Origin: a virus
Direction: 5' to 3' (one strand)
DNA length: 24,725 nucleotides
Virus record (IMG/VR): IMGVR_UViG_3300021963_000623
Coordinates: 1 to 24,725 of that record
The translations under genes were made by a program, and so were the position numbers. This document shows, piece after piece, positions 14,700-21,924 of this stretch. Position 1 is the first letter of the stretch. Each line of letters opens with the position of its first letter. Below the pieces are notes generated by a model that was not told where the DNA came from, did not search any database, and was given only the letters and a program-made list of their open reading frames with translations.

Positions 14700-15584
14700 A
14701 TGGCACTCGACTTAACTAGAAATGCACGAACGCAGCCGCAACCATGTGTGCCGTGTTGCGTTGGAGACCTTGGGAGATGCTGTACCAGTGAGTTGACCGC
14801 AGCGGAAAAGGATTCTATCCACATCCACTTTTATAATTTTAAGCTTTTACCAGCGCCAGAAAACAACCCCGGTTACACGATGATCGGTAACCCTTACCTA
14901 GATTTTAGTATCGAGCCTTTTTCCGCTACTCTCCCAAGAATTGATTTGGTTTCGTCTAGTACACCACCGGGATTTAACTACGGATCGTTTGGTAATAATA
15001 TGACAGATTTAGCCAGTGCAGGGCTCGACCCGACGGTCAATGATAGTTTTAATTACCCCCTGTATAATGTGACTGCAAGAGCAGTCCCAATGACCGTAAA
15101 CATAAACGCCAAAAATCCACCAGAAGTCGTTGCAGGAACTTATCGTGAAAAATATGAAGTCATAAAAGTAAATAACACTCAGTATTACGCAGACATTGCT
15201 GTTCAGTGTGATTCTAACCATTACACTGTAAACTTAAGTTGGTGGCGAGCCGCAGGAGAAAACGACATTCCATATTATCCATATTTTATCGAGCGTATTG
15301 AAAGGACAGGAATGACACGCATGATTCAGATGCTAAATGGACTGCCCGGTCAAGAATCATCGGGGCAGGTCAGTAGCTGTAACCCTTTATTAGTATCTGG
15401 CACCAGTGGAACCGTCTGCTTTCCATGCGGTTCTTTTATTGCTCCAACCGGAAACACGTTTACCGGGTTAGCTAACTGGAGATTGCGGTACAGTAATGAC
15501 AGCGGCGCAACATATAGCACTGGAATTTATAATTACTCATATCAGCTTTTCAATTATACGATGGACTGGATCATCACCGAATGA
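14700..15584 (+). CDS. Probable tail structural protein, unknown family
   Basis: A 294-residue protein with no family I can name. The N-terminus has two Cys clusters (CVPCCVGDLGRCC, about residues 16-28). The rest is rich in Tyr, Asn, Thr and Ser with alternating hydrophobic strands (YTMIGNPYLDFSIEPFSATL; YYADIAVQCDSNHYTVNLSWW), and another Cys pair occurs near residue 240 (CFPC). It ends in aromatic strands. This composition fits a beta-sandwich tail or adhesin domain. The ribosome site is poor (an A-rich run before ATG), so it may be expressed at low level or by coupling. Its stop overlaps the next start (ATGA). Position between the Thr-Pro protein and the Cys-rich/glycosyltransferase pair supports a tail-tip role. 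Confidence 0.68.
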   Translation: MALDLTRNARTQPQPCVPCCVGDLGRCCTSELTAAEKDSIHIHFYNFKLLPAPENNPGYTMIGNPYLDFSIEPFSATLPRIDLVSSSTPPGFNYGSFGNNMTDLASAGLDPTVNDSFNYPLYNVTARAVPMTVNINAKNPPEVVAGTYREKYEVIKVNNTQYYADIAVQCDSNHYTVNLSWWRAAGENDIPYYPYFIERIERTGMTRMIQMLNGLPGQESSGQVSSCNPLLVSGTSGTVCFPCGSFIAPTGNTFTGLANWRLRYSNDSGATYSTGIYNYSYQLFNYTMDWIITE

Positions 15585-15913
15585 AACGCCCCTGCGACTG
15601 CAATCGTGTAACCTCGCCCGACTGGTCAGCAGATCAGTGCCGATTGTGCTGGCTCGCCACCTACGATGAGCGCTACCAAAAACTCTTTAGCGTCCAGAAA
15701 CTCAGCGGCATTAAATCCGTAAAGATCACCCGACGTGATAACTGTATGAACCTCGGGAAAGTGATCGACCGTGGCTTGTGTAACTGCCCCTCGAAGTGGA
15801 TTCGCCAGTGCGAGAAACACGGAACGTGCAGGACAGGCCCGAGCTCCGATTCAATTCGATCGTGCTTGAAATGCTCTGAATACGAGGAGGATACACCATG
15901 CGTGCCGGTGTAA
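15581..15913 (+). CDS. Cys-rich small protein paired with glycosyltransferase
   Basis: A 110-residue protein with about fourteen Cys in paired spacings: CDCN at the start, CRLC, then C-MNLGKVIDRGLCNCPSKW-IRQCEKHGTC, and CLKC near the end. Spacing suggests two zinc sites or disulfides. The middle segment (LGKVIDRGLCNCPSKWIRQC) resembles a small conserved protein that I recall beside glycosyltransferases in planctomycete genomes. It overlaps the tail protein start/stop by four bases and the glycosyltransferase by 16 bases, so co-translation with the latter is likely. Function is unknown; a partner of the transferase is an inference from this tight overlap. Confidence 0.72.
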   Translation: MKRPCDCNRVTSPDWSADQCRLCWLATYDERYQKLFSVQKLSGIKSVKITRRDNCMNLGKVIDRGLCNCPSKWIRQCEKHGTCRTGPSSDSIRSCLKCSEYEEDTPCVPV

Positions 15914-16629
15914 TAATCGGGAGCTATAACTACCCTCGCCTTATCGAGACTCAGATTAAACTAATCCGAGAGTGCAACGGGTCAGAGACTCCGATCCTCG
16001 TATCGGACGACTGCTCTCCGGGGAGCTCCGACTTCCCCGACTATGATTCACATTTCACTGACCTTCTCAAGATCGTGGAAGATAACGACGTTGCGCTCTG
16101 GTGCTCTCCCGATCGGCTCGGTCATGTGGGGGGCGATCTCGCCTGCTACTATCTCGGTATCCAGTGGGGCAAAATGCAAGGGCTCGATGTGGTGTGTAAA
16201 CTTTCGCAGAGACTTCTTATCGATGTTCCATGCTGGCTGGAGGAAAGCGCAGAGAAGCTTCTGGCGAGCGGATTTGCGACTGGATGTCAGTCTTGCTTCG
16301 AAGGCCCGCATCGACTCCCGCTTCGAACTGAGGCGATTTTATTCGATGTTAAAAAATGGCATCGACAAGACGTGCTTCTTCATATGAGACCGAGGCCAAC
16401 GCAACGAATGGCTGCCGAGTCGATCGTGATGCAGGCGATGGAGAAAATCGAGTCAGATTTCTGGCGATGGGATCTTTTTCAGGAACGGCGCACCGTTCGT
16501 GATCCGGGAGTCGTTTGGCACTGTTCCGCACCCCGCGAAGAGTACCAAAAGATTGCAGATCGTTACGGCATCACTCTTGATGAGTCTTTCACAGTCGCAG
16601 GGTGGGGGCACACCCCGAATTATGCCTAA
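15898..16629 (+). CDS. Glycosyltransferase, GT-A fold (family 2-like)
   Basis: A 243-residue protein starting at ATG 15898 with a strong ribosome site (GAGGAGG). The N-terminal nucleotide-binding half shows a GT-A pattern: VIIGSYNYPRLIETQIKLI, then ILVSDDCSPGS with acidic D37/D38, and a donor-site-like RLGHVGGD at residues 73-80. The acceptor half has VVCKLSQRLLI and a Trp-rich middle. It is likely to transfer sugar from a nucleotide-sugar to a protein or surface glycan in the cytoplasm. Its place inside the tail-tip genes suggests a virion protein as acceptor, with the (Thr-Pro)17 protein a candidate. Host surface modification is the main alternative. The donor sugar cannot be read from sequence. 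Confidence 0.72.
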   Translation: MRAGVIIGSYNYPRLIETQIKLIRECNGSETPILVSDDCSPGSSDFPDYDSHFTDLLKIVEDNDVALWCSPDRLGHVGGDLACYYLGIQWGKMQGLDVVCKLSQRLLIDVPCWLEESAEKLLASGFATGCQSCFEGPHRLPLRTEAILFDVKKWHRQDVLLHMRPRPTQRMAAESIVMQAMEKIESDFWRWDLFQERRTVRDPGVVWHCSAPREEYQKIADRYGITLDESFTVAGWGHTPNYA

Positions 16630-16701
16630 GTGCGAGCGATTTGCCTTCATTACATAACAGAGTTACTCTCGATAATATTCTTTTTTTGGGAGGTCATGAC
16701 T

Positions 16702-17052
16702 ATGCCAGCGGGCTTATACAATTTCCTCGCGGAACAGGGCGCAACCCTCCAGCGCACCATCCTTTACACCGACGCAAATGATGTCGCAACGGATCTCACA
16801 GGCTATACAGCGGCGATGCAAGTGCGACCGAGTGCAGCTAGTGCGACAGTTCTTCTCACAGCTACAACGGAGAACGGCAGGATCACGCTCGGAGGAGCTG
16901 CTGGAACGATTGACATCGATGTCGATGCGAGCACGATGGAGGCGATGACTCCGGGAAAATATGTTTACGACCTCGAGCTCTATAACGATGGAGTAGTGAT
17001 CAGACTCATCGAAGGCAGTTTCACAGTGAAAGCGGAGGTGACGCGTGCCTGA
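16702..17052 (+). CDS. Phage tail/baseplate protein with BppU-like beta domain
   Basis: A 116-residue protein. The start at ATG 16702 is chosen because GGGAGG lies eight bases upstream; an ATG at 16696 is too close to it and an upstream in-frame start lacks a site. The pattern (PAGLYNFLAEQGATLQRTIL, DLTGYTAAMQVRPS, then strands and PGKYVYDLELYNDGVVIRLI with EGSFTVKAEVTR) is the common Ig-like phage tail domain seen in BppU-type receptor-binding complexes. It is followed, with an eight-base overlap, by a collagen-like fibre protein, so it probably anchors the fibre to the tail tip. Confidence 0.78.
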   Translation: MPAGLYNFLAEQGATLQRTILYTDANDVATDLTGYTAAMQVRPSAASATVLLTATTENGRITLGGAAGTIDIDVDASTMEAMTPGKYVYDLELYNDGVVIRLIEGSFTVKAEVTRA

Positions 17053-17392
17053 TTTGTTAGTAGTCACCGACGATGCAGGACTCGTAACAGTTTCGCAGGT
17101 CGCTAATACGATCACGATTTCGAACCCTTCCGCAGCGGTGACGATCAGCGATTCGACCCCAGTGATCGAGATCGCAGAAACGACATCGACGATCACGATT
17201 TATGATGGTCGAGGACTTACCGGAAAACAGGGAGAACCGGGAGCGAAGGGCGACCCCGGAGGAGCTCCTGCATACCTCGACGACCTGACGGATGTCCTCA
17301 CGATAAGTCCTGCGGATGGCGACATATTAAAATTCTCAAGCGGTCTTTCGACCTGGACTAACACGAATCAGATCGATGGCGGAAACTTTTAA
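17045..17392 (+). CDS. Short collagen-like tail fibre protein
   Basis: A 115-residue protein from GTG 17045 with GGAGG six bases upstream. Residues 1-54 are short beta repeats (TITI, VTI, IEI, TITIYDGRG) like a triple beta-helix. A brief Gly-X-Y run follows (GLTGKQGEPGAKGDPGGAP), typical of trimeric fibre shafts. The C-terminal module LDDLTDVLTISPADGDIL...IDGGNF occurs in many phage fibres. The ending IDGGNF is echoed by VDGGTF at the end of the next fibre gene. Confidence 0.72.
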   Translation: MPDLLVVTDDAGLVTVSQVANTITISNPSAAVTISDSTPVIEIAETTSTITIYDGRGLTGKQGEPGAKGDPGGAPAYLDDLTDVLTISPADGDILKFSSGLSTWTNTNQIDGGNF

Positions 17393-17405
17393 GGAAATTT
17401 AAATC

Positions 17406-18497
17406 ATGGCGAATACTATTAGATTAAAGCGACGAGCATCCTCGGGATCATCTGGAGCTCCTGCATCATTATCAAATGGAGAAATCGCAATAAATGAGGT
17501 GGGCGGTTCAACCGCATGGACTGCATACTATGGTTACGGCGACGCAGGATCAGGAGCCGCTTCAAGCGTCGTCGCAGCATTTGGCCCAGGGATGACAGGA
17601 TCGCTCACAGGAACGCAGACTTGGAGCGGAACGACGAACACTTTCACGAGCGCGGTCGTTCTCACTGGTTCCGTCTCTGGAACTGGAATCAGCAGTTATG
17701 TGACCGGAAAGAGGCTCGATGAGTTCGCAGTTCCGACTTCTGCTGTGTCAATGAACTCTAACAAAATCACGAATCTTTCCGACCCGACCTCCGCGCAAGA
17801 CGCGGCTACGAAAGCTTACGTCGACGCTGCTCGAAGCGGACTAGATGTGAAAGCCTCCTGCCGAGTTTCTACGACTGCTAATATTACGCTCTCAGGAACA
17901 CAGACGATCGACGGCGTCGCAGTTATTGCAGGCGATCGAGTTCTGGTTAAGAATCAGACGACTGGAGCAAATAACGGCATTTATGACGTCGCAGCAGGGT
18001 CATGGACGCGGAGCTCCGACAGCGACACCAGCACCGAGTTTAATTCGGGAGCTTTTACTTTCGTAGAAGAGGGAACGACGAACGGCGGTCGAGGTTACGT
18101 TTTAACGACAGCGAACCCGATCACCCTGGGCTCGACGTCTTTAACTTTCACGATGTTTTCTTCCTCCGGAGCAATCACCGCAGGAACTGCGCTGAGCTTT
18201 TCAGGAACGACTCTGAATGTCGGAACTGATGGAACCAGTATCACGACCGATGGATCAGGAAACCTGACGATCAAGTCGACGTGGGTGGGGCAGTCTTCTA
18301 TCACGACCCTCGGCACAGTGACCACAGGAACATGGAGCGCCACGGCGATCGGACTTTCGAAAGGTGGTACTGGTGGCGATCTTTCCGCAGCGAGCGACGG
18401 AGCGATCTTTAAAAAGTCTGGTTCATCTCTCACCGCAGCGACTGCTGGAACTGATTATCTTTCTTCGAGCAGCACCGTCGATGGGGGTACGTTTTAG
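17406..18497 (+). CDS. Tail fibre protein
   Basis: A 363-residue fibre. The N-terminus (NTIRLKRRASSGSSGAPASL then NGEIAINE) is a fibre attachment module repeated in the next gene. The middle contains the widely shared phage fibre segment KITNLSDPTSAQDAATKAYVD followed by a head-like domain (TIDGVAVIAGDRVLVKNQTT, NNGIYDVAAGSWTRSSDSDT). The C-terminal third is low-complexity Thr/Ser/Gly with GTWSATAIGLSKGGTGG, a typical fibre repeat, and ends in VDGGTF. AAGGAAATTTAAATC precedes the ATG. It shares one base with the next start. Ligand unknown. Confidence 0.85.
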   Translation: MANTIRLKRRASSGSSGAPASLSNGEIAINEVGGSTAWTAYYGYGDAGSGAASSVVAAFGPGMTGSLTGTQTWSGTTNTFTSAVVLTGSVSGTGISSYVTGKRLDEFAVPTSAVSMNSNKITNLSDPTSAQDAATKAYVDAARSGLDVKASCRVSTTANITLSGTQTIDGVAVIAGDRVLVKNQTTGANNGIYDVAAGSWTRSSDSDTSTEFNSGAFTFVEEGTTNGGRGYVLTTANPITLGSTSLTFTMFSSSGAITAGTALSFSGTTLNVGTDGTSITTDGSGNLTIKSTWVGQSSITTLGTVTTGTWSATAIGLSKGGTGGDLSAASDGAIFKKSGSSLTAATAGTDYLSSSSTVDGGTF

Positions 18498-19387
18498 TGC
18501 CTAATCCGATTAAGCCAAAACGCAGCTATACAACGACGAACACTCCATCGCTTACAAGTGGAGAGATCGGCATTAATGCGACTGATGGGAAAATATGGAT
18601 CGGGAACGCTGCCGGGAACGCAAATGTTCTAGTCTCATCTTTAGCACGCAGCGACCACACTGGAACGCTCGCCGTCGCTTCCGGAGGAACTGGAGCGACA
18701 TCTGCAAACGCAGCAGCGAATGCCATTCTTCCATCTCAGACGAGTAACAGCGGAAAATATCTGACCACGAATGGAACAGACACTTCATGGGGCACAGTCT
18801 CGTCAGGAACGACTCTTCCATCAGGATCAATGCAGATGTTTGCGGGAGCGATAACACAAAGCGCATCCGCAGGAGTCGTCACGACAACATCCCCTAGTGG
18901 TTGGCTTTTAGCTAACGGGGACATTATTTCCCGAACGACTTACAGCGCACTTTTTACTGCCATCGGTACAACATTTGGCGCAGGAGATGGGAGCACCACC
19001 TTCGCCCTGCCCGACATGAGAGGTCGTGTTCCGTCGGCAGTCGGTACTGGAACTTATTCCGGAGCAACAGCTCGAACTCTCGGTGGCACAATCGGAACTG
19101 AAACACACACGGTAAGTAGCAGTAACATTCAGTCTTTTTCGACTGGTAATATGAGTGCAAACGCAAGTCATACCCATAGTGCGACTAAACCAATTTATAT
19201 TTATGACCCTGGTGTTTCGTCTGGCGGTCTTACAGCATCAACATATGTCAGAGGCAACGATAGTGCAGGCATTAGCCCAGTTACCGCCACAAGCACAGAA
19301 CATACGCACACAGTGGGCACAGCATCACCGACAGGGATAAGCAATTTTCAACCGTCTATCGGTCTCAATTTTATCATAAAAACTTAA
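18497..19387 (+). CDS. Tail fibre tip with phage collar domain
   Basis: A 296-residue fibre starting at GTG 18497. It opens with the same attachment module (PIKPKRSYTTTNTPSLTSGE), has an SGGTGATSANAA repeat segment, then a phage tail collar domain from about residue 100: PSGWLLANGDIISRTTYSALF, TTFALPDMRGRVPSAVG, a variable His/Ser/Thr-rich insertion (SHTHS, EHTHT) and the ending NFQPSIGLNFIIKT. His-rich loops in collar tips commonly bind metal ions in a trimeric needle. As the last fibre gene it is the best candidate for the receptor-contacting tip. Confidence 0.85.
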   Translation: MPNPIKPKRSYTTTNTPSLTSGEIGINATDGKIWIGNAAGNANVLVSSLARSDHTGTLAVASGGTGATSANAAANAILPSQTSNSGKYLTTNGTDTSWGTVSSGTTLPSGSMQMFAGAITQSASAGVVTTTSPSGWLLANGDIISRTTYSALFTAIGTTFGAGDGSTTFALPDMRGRVPSAVGTGTYSGATARTLGGTIGTETHTVSSSNIQSFSTGNMSANASHTHSATKPIYIYDPGVSSGGLTASTYVRGNDSAGISPVTATSTEHTHTVGTASPTGISNFQPSIGLNFIIKT

Positions 19388-19396
19388 GGTGAAATT

Positions 19397-19585
19397 ATGG
19401 AAATACTGATCAGCGAAACAGTACAAAGCGACACGAACGCAGCAGGCTTTACTGTAACGTTCATTAATCGCAATAAAAAGAAGACGCTTAATGAAAATGA
19501 TTTTTTCGCTGACTCTACAGAGATAGCGCAGAAAGTGACTCAGTTAAAACGACTTTTAAAAACATATTTTGACGCTCAGGCTTAA
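19397..19585 (+). CDS. Small hypothetical protein after tail fibres
   Basis: A 62-residue protein with no recognised family. It starts at ATG with AAGGTG five bases upstream, right after the collar fibre. The N-terminal part is short beta-like (EILISETVQS, FTVTFINRN) and the C-terminal half is a helix (ADSTEIAQKVTQLKRLLKTY). Such a layout would suit a fibre chaperone, but nothing in the sequence proves this. Confidence 0.55.
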   Translation: MEILISETVQSDTNAAGFTVTFINRNKKKTLNENDFFADSTEIAQKVTQLKRLLKTYFDAQA

Positions 19586-19597
19586 CCCGAAAGGCTT

Positions 19598-21124
19598 ATG
19601 ATGAACCTCTTCCTTTACCTCCTGTTTTTCTCTCAGATCGAAGCAAGCTCTGTCGAGGGTGGTCGCACTTCTCCCGATGGGTCGGAAGAGATTCAGATCG
19701 ATCTTCCCGGATCGCAGCAGATGAAAAACACCGGGGGAAGAGACGGCGCAGGCCTCTGCGTATTCACCAGCATTGAGCACGCAGGACGATGGCAGAACGT
19801 CGATTCGATTCTCGGACTTCAAAAAAAGATGACTCAAGAACTCGGAGGAGGTTATCCTTCGAAGGTCGAGAAGATGCTTTCAAAATACTGCGACGGCGCT
19901 CAATATCTTCAGTATGAGGGGAGCGATCCTTCGCTCATTAAACTCGCTCTGACCACGGGAAGAATGCCCTCGGTCACTTATGGATACTCTCCGAGATACT
20001 CAGGAAAAATTGCGCATATGGTGAACGCCGCGCATCTCACAGAAAAATGGGCAGCGATCCTCGATAATAATTTCCCTGGTGAAAATAAATACGAATGGAT
20101 GAGCCCCGCAGAATTTCGAAAGCGCTGGATTTCTGGTGGTGGTGGGTGGGCAGTAGTTCTTCTCGCTCCTCCTCCTCCTCCGCTGCCAGTGAATGAGACT
20201 GAACCTGTCAAAGCCTATGGTCAGAAATGGGGTGCGCTCGGGTGCGCTGCGGTCGCAGTGCCTTATGAGTGGAGAATCATCGACGCGGATCAGGTCGCAC
20301 TTTACAGCGGAGCACATCAGCGCGGAGTCTGGATCAGAGCTCGTCAATGCTATCGAGAGCTTTTGCCTGATGGGAACTGGGGAGCAGACCAGGAGCTCGC
20401 TCCGATTGCACCTCCTGAGACTCATCTCGCAAAGATCATCGAGCAGAAGGAACAGAACTTCGGGCTCGATCGCAGTCGCATCGATTCAGGCGTCGAGAAG
20501 TTTTGGCTCGGAGGTCGAGAGGTTACACGGAAGCAGGCTTACAGCGCCATCGAAGGAACTGGAAAAGACCTCATCGACGACAGAGAGAAATTGCGTCTAA
20601 CTGTAATCGGCACAGCGTCCGAATGTAAGTCAGTGATCACAGATCTCGAAAGCGATCCCGCATTAAAAGCTTTCGCAGAAACCATGCTGGTTCAGTCGTA
20701 TAGGCCCGATTCGTGGGCTGTTAAGGATATCGGCCTGCTTCCGGGATCTCCTCGAATTATCGTGCAGGGAGGCCCAGATTCACGAGGCGCAGGAAAGGTG
20801 CTGCATTCTCAAGGCGATTACGATGGAGGAGCAAAAGCCCTCGCCGACGCACTGCGAAAAGTTCGCCCAGACTATGACCCGAAACGTGACGCAGATCTTC
20901 GAAAGCCTGCTCCGATCCTGCCGACGCCATCGCTCCCCGGCACTGGAAGCAGCACGATCGCACTGCTGGTGATGCTTATCGCTGGTGGTCTCACGGTCGC
21001 TGGTTTTCCAGTTCTCGCATCTCTAGTAAGAGCATGGGGAGCGATGTTTGCTTCAAAAGCTCCAGAGGTAAAAGTGGAAACTTTAAAGCGCAAAACTGTA
21101 AAGCCTAGAAAGAAAAAGGCTTAG
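19598..21124 (+). CDS. Membrane-anchored papain-like protein, possible lysis or exit enzyme
   Basis: A 508-residue protein. Residues 1-16 look like a signal peptide (hydrophobic MMNLFLYLLFFSQIEA). A papain-like/C39-like domain follows, with candidate catalytic C54 (GLCVFTS), H140 (KIAHMVN) and D156/N157/N158 (ILDNN), then YEWMSPAEFRKRW. A Pro-rich linker (APPPPPLP) leads to a middle module and a second domain with DDREKLRLTVIG and GKVLHSQGDYDGG-like text, which I recall from planctomycete phage proteins. Near residues 450-482 is a membrane segment, followed by a very basic tail. It stands directly before two small membrane proteins, so a role in cell-wall degradation or release is plausible. 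No lysozyme or amidase was seen elsewhere in the window. Two adjacent ATGs (19598, 19601) are possible starts. Confidence 0.68.
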   Translation: MMNLFLYLLFFSQIEASSVEGGRTSPDGSEEIQIDLPGSQQMKNTGGRDGAGLCVFTSIEHAGRWQNVDSILGLQKKMTQELGGGYPSKVEKMLSKYCDGAQYLQYEGSDPSLIKLALTTGRMPSVTYGYSPRYSGKIAHMVNAAHLTEKWAAILDNNFPGENKYEWMSPAEFRKRWISGGGGWAVVLLAPPPPPLPVNETEPVKAYGQKWGALGCAAVAVPYEWRIIDADQVALYSGAHQRGVWIRARQCYRELLPDGNWGADQELAPIAPPETHLAKIIEQKEQNFGLDRSRIDSGVEKFWLGGREVTRKQAYSAIEGTGKDLIDDREKLRLTVIGTASECKSVITDLESDPALKAFAETMLVQSYRPDSWAVKDIGLLPGSPRIIVQGGPDSRGAGKVLHSQGDYDGGAKALADALRKVRPDYDPKRDADLRKPAPILPTPSLPGTGSSTIALLVMLIAGGLTVAGFPVLASLVRAWGAMFASKAPEVKVETLKRKTVKPRKKKA

Positions 21125-21195
21125 AAGAAAGTTTTTACACGGCGCTTTATTTTTGGAAATCCTGAGCGATGATGAACGAATAACAGGAGGCTAAC

Positions 21196-21417
21196 ATGGA
21201 CGGACTTAAAGCGGGATGGAAAACCTCAGAATTCTGGACGACTCTCGTCGTGCAGGCAGTTTCGCTCACAGTAGTTCTCGGGCTCATAAATCGCACAGAA
21301 AGCGCAACGCTTACCGACTCGCTCACGACGATGGTAACTGCCGCATTCTCCATGATAATCTCAGGATCGACGGCGCTGGCCTACATAAAATCACGCTTCG
21401 AACTTAAGGCGAAATGA
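21196..21417 (+). CDS. Holin-like small membrane protein
   Basis: A 73-residue protein with two predicted membrane segments (about residues 14-32 and 46-64), a short charged N-terminus (MDGLKAGWKTSEFW) and a basic tail (KSRFELKAK). The size and hairpin topology match class II holins, and the FW-TTL start resembles small phage holins. A strong ribosome site (AGGAGG) precedes the ATG. The stop overlaps the start of another small membrane ORF by two bases. No biochemical proof can be read from sequence; other two-pass phage proteins look the same. Confidence 0.65.
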   Translation: MDGLKAGWKTSEFWTTLVVQAVSLTVVLGLINRTESATLTDSLTTMVTAAFSMIISGSTALAYIKSRFELKAK

Positions 21418-21560
21418 ACGCGCATCAGATCATCACTGGAGCGCTCGTCGGCTGGTGCTTATGGCTTACCATGTTCGGTTCGTGCCATTGCTACGCCGAT
21501 CGACCTTTCCTCAAGCTCGCTAAGCTCCTCCTCTGGCTCCTCGGGAGTCTCGCTCTCTAG
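21414..21560 (+). CDS. 48-residue membrane ORF coupled to the holin-like gene
   Basis: This ORF, below the usual length cut-off, starts at ATG 21414 within the holin-like gene stop (ATGA) and ends at TAG 21560. The product begins MNAHQIITGALVGWCLWLTM and has two hydrophobic stretches (about residues 6-21 and 35-48) separated by a Cys/His-containing turn (CHCYADRPF). Translation coupling, no gap, and a hydrophobic composition unlike random reading support it being real. It could be an antiholin, spanin-like partner or pinholin; which one cannot be told. Confidence 0.55.
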   Translation: MNAHQIITGALVGWCLWLTMFGSCHCYADRPFLKLAKLLLWLLGSLAL

Positions 21561-21573
21561 AGAGGGAACGCAC

Positions 21574-21924
21574 ATGGAAGAAGATCCCTGGCTAAAACAC
21601 CTCGAGCAGATTTATGTCGACAGAGACAACGGAGCGAAAGCCTCCGACCCTGAAGATCTTCGCACCCTTATGCTGCGACGTATCGTCGTCACGTTTGGTG
21701 TCGACTCAGACTACGTCAACAGCTTGATGCCTCTCCTCGTGCAGCAGTTCGTCATCGAATATGCGAGACACGGATCGAGCAAAAAATGCTTTGAAAGCCT
21801 CGACGACAATTTCGTCGATCTTAGCGACCCACGATTTCAAGTGAAACTAAAAAAGATTAGGAGAGGTCGCGGAACCGATCCCTATGAAATCCCGCCTAAG
21901 CCAAGAGGTAAAAATGATGGCTGA
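21574..21924 (+). CDS. Hypothetical phage protein
   Basis: A 116-residue, mainly helical protein with no family I recognise. It starts after GAGAGGGAA. It has acidic N-terminus (MEEDPWLKHLEQIYVD), a helical core (LRTLMLRRIVVTFGVDSDYV, LMPLLVQQFVIEYARHG) and a basic, Pro-rich tail (KKIRRGRGTDPYEIPPKPRG). The last bases overlap the zinc-ribbon gene by 11 bases, so the two are probably co-translated. The basic tail could contact nucleic acid; that is a guess. Confidence 0.62.
   Translation: MEEDPWLKHLEQIYVDRDNGAKASDPEDLRTLMLRRIVVTFGVDSDYVNSLMPLLVQQFVIEYARHGSSKKCFESLDDNFVDLSDPRFQVKLKKIRRGRGTDPYEIPPKPRGKNDG

Noticed and set aside
16641-16678. Promoter in the gap before the BppU-like gene
   Set aside because: A GATAAT-like -10 exists but no acceptable -35 at 16-18 bases; not enough to call.
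21101-21122. Hairpin AAGCCT/AGGCTT at the end of the papain-like gene as terminator
   Set aside because: The stem is six pairs with a ten-base loop and lacks a T-run, and lies inside the coding sequence.
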